64,000 nucleotides of DNA from Gymnopilus junonius (lineage: Eukaryota > Basidiomycota > Agaricomycetes > Agaricales > Galerinaceae): assembly GCA_015501075.1 (NCBI GenBank), contig JADNYJ010000055.1:1-64000 (forward strand). Reading direction: 5' to 3'. The notes beneath the pieces are model-generated. The model was not told where the DNA came from, made no database searches, and was given only the letters and a program-made list of their open reading frames with translations. Positions 11,374 to 22,769 of this stretch are shown here, piece after piece. The translations under genes were made by a program, and so were the position numbers. Every line of letters begins with the position of its first letter. Position 1 is the stretch's first letter.

Positions 11374-11470
11374 CTTATGATTCACCAAAAAACATCATTA
11401 ACAAGAAAAGACAAGTATATAGAAAAAAGACAAGAAAAGAAAAAAAAAAAAACTCTACAAAAACTACTAT

Positions 11471-12541
11471 CTATTGATGAGCACGCTTTGCTGGTGCCTC
11501 ATACATCCTCATCCCTTCTAATCCTCCGTCATCCTCATCCTCATCCTCCTCCTCATCCTCCTCTGAATCCGACAACTCATCCCTTTTCCTCTTCAACACC
11601 TTGACCTCTCCCTTGCTATCACTCCTTGTTTCTGCATCTGACCTCTTGTCCTCCTGTTCACCCATCACTGCTCCAACTACCTCCTCCTCTGACTCCTCCG
11701 ACTCATCCACCTCAACCTTCTTCCCCATGTCTAAGGCTGCCACGACCCTCTCATACCTCTTGTTCAAATACTCTGCCTCCATGTCGATTTCCTCCTGGTC
11801 CGATGGTACGTACTCCGACGCACTTGGCTCCGATGGTGCATATGGGGGATCTTGGATCCAGGACATGTCTTCCAACAAGTCCCGGATCTCCCTCAGGTAT
11901 CGAGCAATGTGCTCGATACCCGGCCCTTTCTGCGCCTCCGCTGTCATCTTGCGCTTGGGCTTTGCTGCCCCCGTCGCCTTGGCTGGTCATACCTCTGACT
12001 CTGTCTGACCCTCCAACCCTGCAGCTCCTCCGCCAATCTTGCAAGCCTTGCGCTGCACTTGGCAGTGCTTGCACAATGCTGCCTTGCTGGTACCCTCCCT
12101 AAAAACAAATCACAAGTCAAAAATTAAATCATAACAAAGAAAAATTAAAGATGGGACTTACCTAGGCCATAGGCACTTCACCCCCGCCTGCACGCACTGA
12201 ATGCAGATGACTCCTACCACCGCCTCATACACTCCAGCCGACTCCCGTGTTGCAACCACCTTCTTCTTTCCCTTCATGGTTTTACTCCACTCTGCCTCTG
12301 CCGCTGCTGCCTTCTCCACCTCCACTGCCTCTGCCACCACTGCCTCCTCTGCCTTGGCCACCTTCCATGCTTCTTCTGCTGCCCATTCCACCTCTGCATG
12401 CTCCTCTGCCTCCCGTCGCCTCTGCTCCATCCGTTCTCACTTCTGACGAAGCTCTTCCCTCTGGAGCGCGAGTTTCTGCTCCTGCGCTTCGAGGTCTTCA
12501 AGGTCTTTGAAATCCTCCGAGTCAGAATCAGTGTGTGACAT
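11471..12541 (-). pseudogene. Antisense Zn2Cys6-like gene of gypsy copy 1
   Basis: Lying opposite to pol, between integrase and the 3' LTR, this frame starts ATG at 12541. It reads through an intron at 12099-12161 (GTAAGT donor, TTTTTAG acceptor) to TAG at 11471. The spliced length is 336 codons. Order: an acidic start (SDSEDF), a Glu/Ala-rich helix likely to be coiled coil, CIQCVQAGVKC, then CKHCQVQRKAC, an ARYLREIRDLLEDM helix, and a long acidic tail. The cysteines follow C-x2-C-x6-C-x12-C-x2-C-x6-C, the spacing of fungal Zn2Cys6 DNA-binding domains. The intron falls inside that motif. Two in-frame TGAs, after LRQK and after TESEV, fit CGA to TGA decay. A homologue sits at the same place in gypsy copy 2, so it belongs to the element. 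DNA binding is inferred. Confidence 0.7.
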
Positions 12542-12669
12542 ATCGATGGGGGAGGTAGGATGACAATATTGAAGAGAGGACCAAATGAAAATTTCAAAGC
12601 AATCAAAACCAACCAGCACGTGACCATTCCCATGCACAGGCCTCAAGGTTTGGCCTAAGGGGGAAATAC

Positions 12670-13144
12670 TGTTATATACGTGCCTCCGACCAACTCTGAT
12701 CTCCGACTATATGAACTCCGACCTCATGATCCCCTCGAAGTACTACAAGTCCCGGAACACATAGACACTTAGATTACATGTAGCTAGTCAACTCCAAGTA
12801 GTGCAGAGTAACTTACACGTCTGCCTGCTCACTAGTACATGTATGGTCTCTGCTTAGTTTCCTCTGTAGTATAAAAACCTTAGAACTATTATTAGGTACC
12901 TCAGTTCGTATATTGTTCATTAATCAATCCACACTCTCTACTCTGCTCTCTCATTCCAATCTGACTCCGAAATTCGAGACAATGTCTGGACAATGGAGTG
13001 CAACACACACGTTGAAGCTGAAGTCTCAACCCTACGTCTACATACGTTATGCTAAGACCAACTCCGACACCGACGTACTCCGACGTAGCTCTGATGTGGA
13101 TCTCCTCTGCCTACTCCACCCTTCCCTTCGTCGAGAACTTAACA
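12670..13144 (+). repeat. Ty3/gypsy 3' LTR, copy 1
   Basis: A 475-bp LTR begins TGTTATATACGTGCC right after the polypurine tract AAGGGGGAAATAC and ends GAACTTAACA, so it has TG...CA termini. A TATA-like box (TATAAAAA at about 12870) is a plausible promoter. It keeps about 20 CpGs. A second LTR lies at 19610-20094. It abuts 18 bp of copia LTR at 13145, so the element probably inserted into the copia 3' LTR. No matching 5' LTR is in the window. Confidence 0.85.
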
Positions 13145-13169
13145 GCAATTCCTAATCCAACACTCCCCT

Positions 13170-16100
13170 TCAAACCGATATGAGCCCCAATTCAGTCGCA
13201 AAGTGTTTGACCTTGGGAGATGGTAGTGCCTTCATAAATGTGTCAGCTACCATTTCATCGGTTGGACAATAAATGAGTCAAAGGGATCCGTTTTCAATGA
13301 TCCAGTGAATGAAATGAAATCGTATGTTGATATGTTTAGTTTGCGCATGATATTGGTGATCCTTGGCGAGGGCAATAGCGGATTGATTATCTGAAAATAG
13401 AGTGGTGAGAGTGAGGTCAACAGAAAATAATTGGGAGATGAGGGAGCGGAGCCAGAGTGCTTCTTTCAAAGCATACATTGCTGCAACATATTCACTCTCA
13501 GTCATCAAGAGAGAAATAATTTCCTGTCATTTGGTGGACCATGAGATGGCACCGCCGTGCAAAATAAATGTGTACCCAGAGATAGCATGTTGATCCTCGG
13601 CCATATTCCCATCTGCATCTGCATATCCAGTAAGTTCCTTTCCTTTTCTGCCATAGGTGAGCCATAATTCCTTCATGCCATTTAGATAATGGAAAATATG
13701 TTTGACAGTGGCCCAATGCGCACTGCCAGGGTTCTGAGAAAATCGAGAGACAGTTTGTACAGCATATGTGATGTCAGGACAAGTGCCGAGAGAAGCATAC
13801 ATCAATGATCCCACAGCTTCATGATAGGGAATATTCCGCATTTGGGCAATTTTGAGTGTTGTCGAAGGGGATTGAGCAGATGTAAGTCAGATATTCATGT
13901 CCATAGGTAAGGAAATGGGTTTGAGGTCATCTAGACCATAGTGATGGAGTGTGGATTCAATGTAAGAGTGTTGGGAAAGATGGATAAGATGATGTTCACA
14001 GTCATGGCAGATTTCAATCCCGAGGATCCAGTGCAATTCTCCGAGATCCATTATGCCAACGTGCTTGGTGATCGAGATCTTGAAATCTAAAATTAGCTCG
14101 ATCATTGTTGCTGCAATTGTGCAGTCATCAATGTGAACCAGAACTATCATCAATGTCCTCTCCCCCTCTTTCTTGTAGAAAACTGCTTGGTCCACATCAC
14201 ACCTTTTGAATCCTAGGTGCTTCACCATGATTTCCACCAATCTCTGGTACCATCTCCTCCCTGATTGCTTCAGCCCATACAGAGTTTTGTGAAGTCTGCA
14301 AACTTTGCTCCCAGAACCTGGAGCAGAGTATCCTGGAGGTTGTCACATGAATATCACCTCGTTTGAGGTAAGTACTCCATTCAGATATGCTCCTTTAATG
14401 TCAATCTGATGAACTTCATAGTTGTTGACAGCCGCCATTGTGAGAACAGTGCATATGGACACGAGACATGCAACCGGCACAAATGTGTCGAAATAGTTGA
14501 CACCAGGTACTTGGGAGAATCCTTGGGCTATGAGATGGGCTTTGTAGCATACAATATTGCCTGCGGCATCCTTCTTTGCTCAAAAGACCCATTTTGAACT
14601 GATGATATTCGAGTTTTCAGGTGCATTGACAAGTTCCCATGTGCCAGCAGCCTTTAAGACAGCTAATTCTTCATCAATAGCTTTCTCCCATAGTGGCCAA
14701 TCTGGTCATTTCTTTGCCTCCATTAATGAATGAGGTTCCAATGGCTCTGCATCACTGATATCTGCTGCCATCATGTACTCTTCAGCAAAATCTTCCACTG
14801 CTATCATCCAATCTGACTGGCCCTCCCCCTCAAGAACAGCTTCATTCTCAACTTCAGGAGTTGGCAATTGCACTCCTTTAGGGACTTTTGGATTGCTTTT
14901 CCAATGGAAAGCTACAGCTTCACTGCTCATAATATCCTTGAGCCATTGGGTAGGTTTTCAAATGTGTTGGCTTCGAATTTCGGATTCAGGTGGGGCAGAA
15001 ACATCGGATTCAACCTCAGAATAGGTGTCGTTGTGTGGAGCAGATGGTGGGGCATCAGGAATTGAATTTTTCGAAGTGTTTGACAATGATGACGAGGAAT
15101 TCATGGCATTTGAAGTGGTAAGTCCATCAGATTTCATTTTGACAATACCATCCATATTCTCCCCCTCAAGACGAGGAGCTGACAAGCCTGTTTTGTCATA
15201 GTAAATGTTCTGCTTGATGGTAACCTTCCATTTCTTGGGCCAATAAATGCATACGCCCTTGGAATTTTCATCAATTCCCATCCATCACCCCTCACACACT
15301 CTTCTGCCCAGCTTATCTCCACCTTCCACATGTACCCACACCTTCTCACCCCACTCTCGCACATCCATGAGGTCAGGTTTTCAGCTGAAAGTTGCCTCAT
15401 AAGGTGTTTTACCATCCATGGCCTTAGTTGTCATGCGGTTCATCAGCCATACCACATGGCGCGCTGCCTCGCCCCACAGAAATTTCGGCAAACTGCTCGC
15501 ATGAAGGAGAGCATGCATGCATTCAACAATCATGCAACTGCGACATTCTGCAATGCCATTATGCTGGGGAGTATCATGCATGGTGAGTTTCTGCTTGGTT
15601 TCTTGCTTCTTGAGATACAAAATAAATTCCTTCCCAAGATATTCTCCACCTTGATCTGAGTGGAAAATTTTAATGCGGATGTCTTTCTGAGTTTGACACC
15701 ATGCTTCAAACTCCTTGTAGGATTCAAAAGCTTCATCCTTGGTGCATAGAAGGTCCAGGTGAGTCCAATGAGCCATATCATCTGTAAAAGTAATGTAATA
15801 TCTCTTCCCAGCAAGTGTCGCAACAGGAGCAGGTCCCCACAAATCACTGTGGATCTCTCCTCCAAATTTGGTCGCTCTTTCACCCTGTCACTGTTTCGGC
15901 ATGGATTTTTGAGTAGCCTTTGCATAAATGCAAGATTTGCAAAAGAAATCAGCTGATGACATGCTTTCCAAGTGCACACCAGTGTTGTACCTAAGGCTTA
16001 AACATTATTAATGTTTAAGGCTTAATAACATGTTAAGGTTCAGACTTAGAATCAATCCAAGATGAAGATAAGCCTTAATTAACCCCTAACATCAGCATTA

Positions 16101-18262
16101 CTTAATACAATTGATCAACAATTGACTGCCTTGTCAAGGAATATTTTGAGGCTCTGATGGAATAATTGTTGGATAGTATCTCCTAGCAAATATTTGTATC
16201 TCAGGGACCTTTCAACTTTGATTTTATAGGTCATTCTGGTCGAGTATTATAGCTGCATAGGTGAGATGCATGCTTAGAGGCCCCTTGTATGCTCAATCTC
16301 CTTTGGCTCTGAGCCAATGATATGGGTTCTGCAAATAATACATCTATTCAGACATTGAATTGAGTGGAGGAGTCCCAAGAAAGTTGAAGAAACTAGTCAA
16401 TGGAAGTCAAAACCTTGACATTAAGCTGAGTTACTATTTTTAGCTGAACCATTAATAACCCCTTAGAATCAAGCCTTAATTAAGGGTGATTTTTAAGACT
16501 TAAGGCTTAAGAAAAAAATTTGGGGTTAATAACCCCTTAGAATACAACACTGGTGCACACCAGTAACAAAACCCTTTTCAATGAGTCAGCGAGCTATTTC
16601 AGGGGATATGTGTCCCATGCGGCGATGGAATTGGTCCAGGGTGAGTTCCTCCACAGCTGCATTTGCAGCATCAGGCTCTCATTCAATATGATAGAGCCCC
16701 TTTTCCTTTGGAATCTGACCCACCATCTCCCTATCTGGTGCTATAATAGTGCACTTGCTGCCCTTGAATTTGACTTCAAAGCCATGATCATCAAGCTTGC
16801 CCATGGAAATTAATGTGTACCCCACTTCCGGGGAATAAAGAACCTCAGTAAGTCTCAATTGCAAGATGTCCATGCCATTAGGTACATCAATGACCATTTC
16901 TCCCATTCTGATGGCACTAAATTTCTGCTTATTAGCTGCTCGAAATGGCTTCGGGGGTATTTCCTTGAAGTTCTCAAATAGATCACAATATGGGGAGATG
17001 TGCTTCGTGCACCCAGAGTCGATGAGCTCAGCACCAACGTAGGAATACTGGCCTGACCTTGTGGGCTCAATGGCCACCATCACAGCCTCAGGTACATCAT
17101 TATCACTGTCTTGGGGTTCTTCTTGGAATTCCCATTCCTCCTCATTTCTGACATCTTCTCCCACCTCAGAAAACCAATCACCATCCTCAAAATCAGTGTT
17201 TTCAATGTCAGCATCATTAGATGCAATTAAAGAAGCTGTCATGGACTGTAGACTGGGTAAGGAACCATCTGACAGCACAGATTCGGCATCAGAAAACATG
17301 TTGAAAGCTACATTGTCATCCAAATCAGATTCAGCAGCATTTGCACTGCTGCCCTTTCATGAGCTCCCCTTTTCCTTTCCCTTTCCCTTGTCCTTCTCAG
17401 CAGATTTAGGTGGTTGAGGACATTTGTCCTTGTAGTGGTCCTTGCTCCCGCAGTTCCAGCAGGCACCACGAAGCTTTTTGGTATGTTTAGTGCCCTTTCC
17501 TTTTGAGGAACCACCAGTGCCCACTGCCAAAGCCTCATCTTTGTCATCATCCTTGGATTTTCCGCCACCAGATCGACAAGAACATAAGTTTTTCTGTCAA
17601 TCAAATTCCTTGGAAATTAATGAAATGAGTGAGTCTGGATCAATAGTCTTCGTGGGGGCATATAACCGAGCGGCAGCCAGCTGACTCGATGTGAAACTGG
17701 AGATGATGTATGGCAGGGAGGAAATAATGGTTGAAAGGTAATCCTTGTCATTGATTGTGACTCCCATAGTCACTAATTCCTCTTGTTTCATGCATAGATT
17801 GTCCAGGAATTCACGAACATTGCCCTTATCCAGGCATTTGGACTCCAGAAAGTGAGCATGCATGTCCATTTGCGCATATGCTCCTTTCTCTGAGTATTCC
17901 TTGACAATAGTCTCCCATTGTTCCTTGACAGTTGGCTTTGCATGTATCCTCATCAAAGTAGAATCTGGGATTTTCTGCATGAGTAACGATTTCGCAGACA
18001 ATTCATCCTTGTCCCACTGCCTAGCTCCATCTATATTAGCCTGGGTAGGCTGCGTCATCATTGTTGTTCCATCAGCAGCAGTAATCATGATTGCAACATC
18101 AATGGGATGGATAGATCTGCCATCAAAATGGCCCCAAAAGCCTTTGGCTTCCATGGCATCCTGAAAACGGACTTTGAAGATAGCCCAGTTTAATCTGGAA
18201 AAGTCCAATTTGGGGATAGAAGACAGCAGGGTATCAGAAAGCAAGGTAGCAGTTTGAGACAT
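13170..18262 (-). pseudogene. Ty1/copia gag-pol polyprotein, broken
   Basis: From ATG 18262 the order is as follows. A copia gag (UBN2-like) runs to about 17600. The zinc knuckle CWNCGSKDHYKDKC is near 17420-17460 and the protease motif LIDSGCTKHISPYC near 17015. The integrase shows CKSC and IHSDLWGP (about 15840), FHSDQGGEY (about 15640) and QHNGIAEC (about 15560). The reverse transcriptase has QIDIKGAYLNG (about 14400), LYGLKQSGRRWYQ (about 14260) and LVHIDDCTI (about 14130). The RNase H has GYADAD and a C-terminal block to 13172. I count 13 internal stops and all are TGA, at positions where Arg is expected. A MITE splits the integrase at 15980-16552. The catalytic YVDD-like box reads HIDD. 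It is inactive but nearly full length. Confidence 0.88.
15980..16552. mobile_element. Non-autonomous TIR element C inside copia pol
   Basis: This 573-bp insertion starts CAGTGTTGTACCTAAGG and ends with the inverted CTTAGAATACAACACTG. A perfect 8-bp direct repeat, GTGCACAC, flanks it at 15972-15979 and 16553-16560. Removing one repeat plus the element rejoins the copia integrase frame (GV / HLES). Subterminal GGCTTAA/TTAAGGCTTAA motifs recur inside. It encodes nothing. A CAGTGTTG end with 8-bp duplication indicates a hAT-type MITE. Confidence 0.88.
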
Positions 18263-18775
18263 GGCAAGAGATCAGAATTTCCATGAGTATAAGTAATGAG
18301 TTAGTCTTCAGATTATGCACAGGAGGCGGGGCCCATAACCTGTGAGATTCCTAGACATGAAGTGGCTCAGTGATAATGCAGATCACTGTAATATATTGTA
18401 AGTTACCTAGACACGAAGTGGCTAGGTTCTCAAGTAAGTATTTATGTACAAGTAAAAGAAGAAGAGAACTCACCTCAGTGATAATGCAGATCACTGAGGT
18501 GTTCATGCTATGAGTCCATAGCTTAAATACATCAAAGAGAATGTACCATACTTAGCTACAAGTGGAATAGTATCAAACAGGAATTTAGACAGGGGATATA
18601 AGGCCATGCCACAGGAAGGAGAAATATATACAAGGCGCTGCACAATGGACCATAAATGAGAGAAAGAAGAATATACAATATAATACTTCATAATAAGAAT
18701 GAGCATGGGCGCGATTGGAATGCGAGTTGACCGGAGTCATGGTCATATCTATGTTTGGCAATTCCTAATTCAACA

Positions 18776-19480
18776 GCACTTAGCTCTGACAGTGCATACA
18801 GGGGATCTTGAATCCAGGATATGTCTTCCAACAAGTCCCAGATCTCCCTCAGGTATCAAATGACATGCTCGATACCCAGCCCCTTCTGTGCCTCTGCTGT
18901 TGTCTTGGACTTGGGCTTTGCTGCCCCCTTCACCTTGGCTGGTCATACCTCCAACCTCATAGCTCCTTTGCCAATGTTGCAACCCTTGTGCTGCATTTTG
19001 CAGTGCTTGCATGATGCCACCTTGCTGGTTCCCTCTCTAAAAACAAATCCCAAGTCAATAATTAAATCATAACAAAGAAAAATAAAAAAAGCTGGGACTT
19101 ACCTTGGCCATAGGCACTTCACCCCCACCTGCACACACCAATCGCAAATGAGTCCAATCACCACCTCATACACTCTGGCTGACTCCTGCATCATGACCAT
19201 TTTCTGCTGTATCGCAGCTGCCCTGTGCCTTCTTCTTCCCCTTCACAGCTTTCCTCCACTCTGCCTCTGCTGCCTTCTCTGCCTCCATTGCCTCTTCTGC
19301 CTTGGCTGCCCTCCATGCTTCTTCTGCCACCCATTCTGCCTCTACATGCTCCTCTGTCTTCTGTCACTTCTGCTCTATCCATTCTCACTTCCAACTAAGC
19401 TCTTCCCACTGGAGCATGAGTTTCTGCTCTTGTGCTTTGAGGTCTTTAAGATCCTCTGAGTTGGAATCAGTGTGCAACAT
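18776..19480 (-). pseudogene. Antisense Zn2Cys6-like relic of gypsy copy 2
   Basis: This is homologous to the antisense gene at 11471-12541 and is truncated at 18776, where the copia 5' LTR joins. It begins at ATG 19480 (MLHTDSNSED) and is broken by several stops and shifts. The cysteine core survives: CDWCVQVGVKC before the conserved intron and CKHCKMQHKGC after it. These keep both C-x2-C-x6-C halves with similar spacing. The intron is recognisable at about 19038-19101. The acidic C-terminal tail is missing. Confidence 0.65.
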
Positions 19481-19609
19481 ATTGACATGGGGGAGGTAGA
19501 ATGATAATACTGAAGAGAGGACTGAATGAAAAATTCAAACAACCAAAACCAACCAGCATGTGACCATTCCCACACACAGGCCTCAAGGTTCAGCCTAAGG
19601 GGGAAATAC

Positions 19610-20094
19610 TGTTATATATGTGCCTCCAACCAACTCCAATCTCCAACTATATAAACTCCAACCTCATGATCTCCTTGAAATACTACAAGTTCCGGAACAC
19701 ATAAACACTTAGATTACATGTAGCTAGAGAACTCTGAGTAGCACAGAATAACTTACATGTCTGCCTGCTCACTAGTACATGTACAGTCTCTGCTTAGTTT
19801 CCTCCATAGTATAAAAACCTTAGAACTATTATTAGGTACCTTAGTTCATATATTGTTCATTAATCAATCCATGCTCTCTACTCTGCTCTCTCATTCCAAC
19901 CTGACTCCAAAATTCAAGACAATGTCCAGACAATGAAGTGCAACACATACATTGAAGCTAAAGTCTCAACTCTACATCTACATACATTTATGCTAAGACC
20001 AACTCTGACACTGATGTACTCCAACATAGCTCCAATGTGGATCTCCTCTGCTTGCTCTGCCCTTCCTTTCATTTAGATCATCCAGAACTTAACA
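19610..20094 (+). repeat. Ty3/gypsy 3' LTR, copy 2
   Basis: About 485 bp, starting TGTTATATATGTGCC after the same polypurine tract and ending GAACTTAACA. It aligns with the LTR at 12670-13144 almost throughout. Nearly every CpG of copy 1 is TpG or CpA here; I count 19 of 20 changed, the one in CCGGAA retained. The TATAAAAA box is kept. Its flank at 20095 is unique sequence. Confidence 0.85.
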
Positions 20095-22769
20095 TAATGG
20101 GACCTAGTAATACACTCAAGTCATTAACTATCAAGAGGGGCATTTCAGATATGTGACAATACCCAAGATCTGATAATAGTGTGAACCTCTAAATACAGAG
20201 GTAGCCCCAAATATCTAAATAACATGCATAAGGAAATATAGTAATTAGCATGGAAACTGTAGGCGTGAAGTTCCCAGGAGCAACTCTTCCAATAATAGAT
20301 ATGGCTTAGGTAGAAGATAGTCCACCCACCAGCCTGACACCACAATGGTGCAATAGCTTGAGGCCTAGCATCTAGACTAAATAGTGTATCATTATCCCAA
20401 TGATAAAACCACCAACTGAATTAACTAGACATAACTGAGTGGCCAATCCACTCATCACCCAAAAGTACATTAGTAAAATAGCATGCTGAGTTAGGCACAG
20501 ACCCGCCAAGTAGGGATAGAGTACACCCAGCAGTTTTATGTGCTAATAATAGAAGACTCTCTCATAGGTATAAAAGCTGTAGAAAACCAGTAGAATAGGC
20601 AGGCAATTGACCCTGTAGAGTGCAGATAACAGCATAGACACACTCAGGAGAAGTACCTTGGTGATTAACCAGATAATTGATCAGTTTGTTTCATTTCATT
20701 GAAATCAATTGAAGTCATGGCCTGTTTTATGTTGTTCTATTAATGCCACTTGTATTGAGAACCCTCATTTTGTTTCATTTCATTAAAGGGTCAGAACTTG
20801 CTAAGATACTCTACTGTGTTTAGTATGGACAGTTAAATCAAAGCACCCCAGTTAAAAGCCAACCAAAAGACTCCCAAGTTACTAAGATCTTAAATATATT
20901 CAAGCCTCCATCAACTTTACCTAGAGCTTGTCTCAATAGAGGTATTTGCAAAGACAGGAGTTGAGTTTGAAGTAGAGTATGTTGTTGTTGTTTTAGGACA
21001 ATAAATAGCATGCTAAACTAAGAGCTCTACTCTTACATTCACCCTTAAGCAAGAACTAGCATTTCAAACAGGGGTGGTTTTTTTCATTGATTTGCATATT
21101 CATTGTGAGGGCCTGCTAGGTATGTTGCAGTTCTGTCTTTTTTTTTCTCATTGATGATTATGCTAATCTTGTCATTTTTTCTTCCTCAGGTTGCAATGGT
21201 CATTTGGCCATCTTCCTCAACTCCAAAACCTTCTTCTTCCTCTAACCTGCACCATCAACAAGTGCTCAGCAGTCTATCATCTATCTATCTTATTGGATAC
21301 CAGGCTCCAGATTCTTGCCAGCCATGCAAGTGCTATCATAGGGTAAGTTCACCCTTTCCCATAGCTATTGCACAATGATTGGAATGAGTTTGTGTATGAG
21401 AGCTGCAGGTATGAGTCACTTGGTAGCTGTTTGAAGGCTGGTATGGGTGGCCTTTTCAAGTCCAACATAACCCAGCACCCAGAGAAGCCCACTGTGGAGT
21501 GATTCACATCATATTGACTCATCACCCTCAACATTTCTTGATCACAGTCAAGCCATGTAACCTTCACATCAACCTCTCACATCCACTGCAGAGAATCTTA
21601 TATATTCAAGTAATATAAATAGATCCATATATTTTTTTTTCTTGAGATTTTTTTTTGCTGGTTATAGTTCAGTTCTCATACCCTGCCAGAAGTTTGGTTC
21701 ACAGTTCTCAAAAAAGGGGTGGAGAACCAGACTGAACTGACTGAACTTCAGCAGCTCTAACTCTTCCAGCAACTTCATTGTCAATGGTGCTAAAGAACTA
21801 CTCTATGAATATTCAGCTGACTGATGAAGGAAAGAGAACAACTTTCATTTAATGTTGGCTGCCACTGAATTCCCCAAGGCAATAGATAAGATAAAATACA
21901 AACATGTACAAATTTTTGTGCAGTTTTGATGCCAAAAAAGTTTCAGTGGAGACCCAGATTAAGAATGAGTCCCATTGGTCCTCATAACAATTAGTTTGAT
22001 GTGATGAGTCAGTGTCCCCTCAGAGGAATATGACAGCACATGACCAATAACTGATGATGTTGGTCTGCCAAAGCTTGCAGTAAAATGCAGATTACGATGC
22101 TTTTACGTAAGTAAAACTTCGTTCTTTTAGGAGGACCTTGATGAAACGCCTGGCCATCACGCAGCATCTCAACATTTCTGCAATCAGAGCAAATGGCGTG
22201 CTTGGGCAGGACATATCCGGTACTTTCTATTATTAGAACTTGCCAGTCTGATCACTGTGGCGATGCTGTACTGTATTCTGTGTGCTTGCACTATAGTTTT
22301 AGTTTGTAAATGACTATAATGTGTAATTCCTGTATTTTATATTTGATCTACATTCCTTTGTGTTTTATTTTTACATTCTTGCTGGGCATTTGCTGGCTGT
22401 TTAACTGAGGTGGCTATAATTGGCTGGGATTTTTATTAGCCAGAATGCTTGGTAATTGTGCTTTCTGGGACAATTGTGTTATAGTAACACCCTGACCTTT
22501 GTTTAAGTGAAATGTTCTATCAATCCAGTGTGGGGTGGGTTAGTAGGTGTTATTATATAGCACATAGGTTTTATCTATGCTGTAATTGAAGATGAAGGTC
22601 ATCCTTGTTGTGCTTGATTGGAAATGTAGTGTCAGTGAGTGGACATATCAAATATTCTTGTCAGGTGGATGATCCTTGTTGGGTTCAGCATTTCTATTTA
22701 CAGGTAAGGTGGGTAGGTTGGTATGCTGAACATGATTACTTTGCTACATTCATGTCCATCAATTATTTA
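20095..22769. other. Repeat-derived intergenic DNA; R1 copy 2
   Basis: No supported gene. R1 copy 2 lies at 21884-21988. Near 21660-21750 an AGTTCAGTTCT/AGAACTG-rich stretch resembles hAT subterminal sequence such as that at 3090-3160 and may be a solo end. T-rich tracts occur near 21135 and 21630. Short open frames here show no family motif, and CpGs are scarce. Confidence 0.5.

Larger units (their letters stand above)
13145..18775 (-). mobile_element. Ty1/copia retrotransposon, decayed
   Basis: The minus strand holds a whole gag-pol body (18262 down to 13170). It is followed by the polypurine tract GAAGGGGAG and the first 18 bp of a 3' LTR, TGTTGGATTAGGAATTGC, at 13162-13145. The matching 5' LTR start, TGTTGAATTAGGAATTGC, is at 18775, so the 5' LTR and leader fill 18263-18775; their boundary is not defined. 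Beyond 18 bp the 3' LTR is cut off by gypsy copy 1. On the other side the element joins gypsy copy 2 inside its antisense gene. A MITE (15980-16552) interrupts pol. Confidence 0.88.

Noticed and set aside
11626..12510. Plus-strand Pro/Ser/Ala-rich open frames
   Set aside because: They are shadows of the antisense gene's Glu/Ala and acidic codons; the minus strand has the motifs and the intron.
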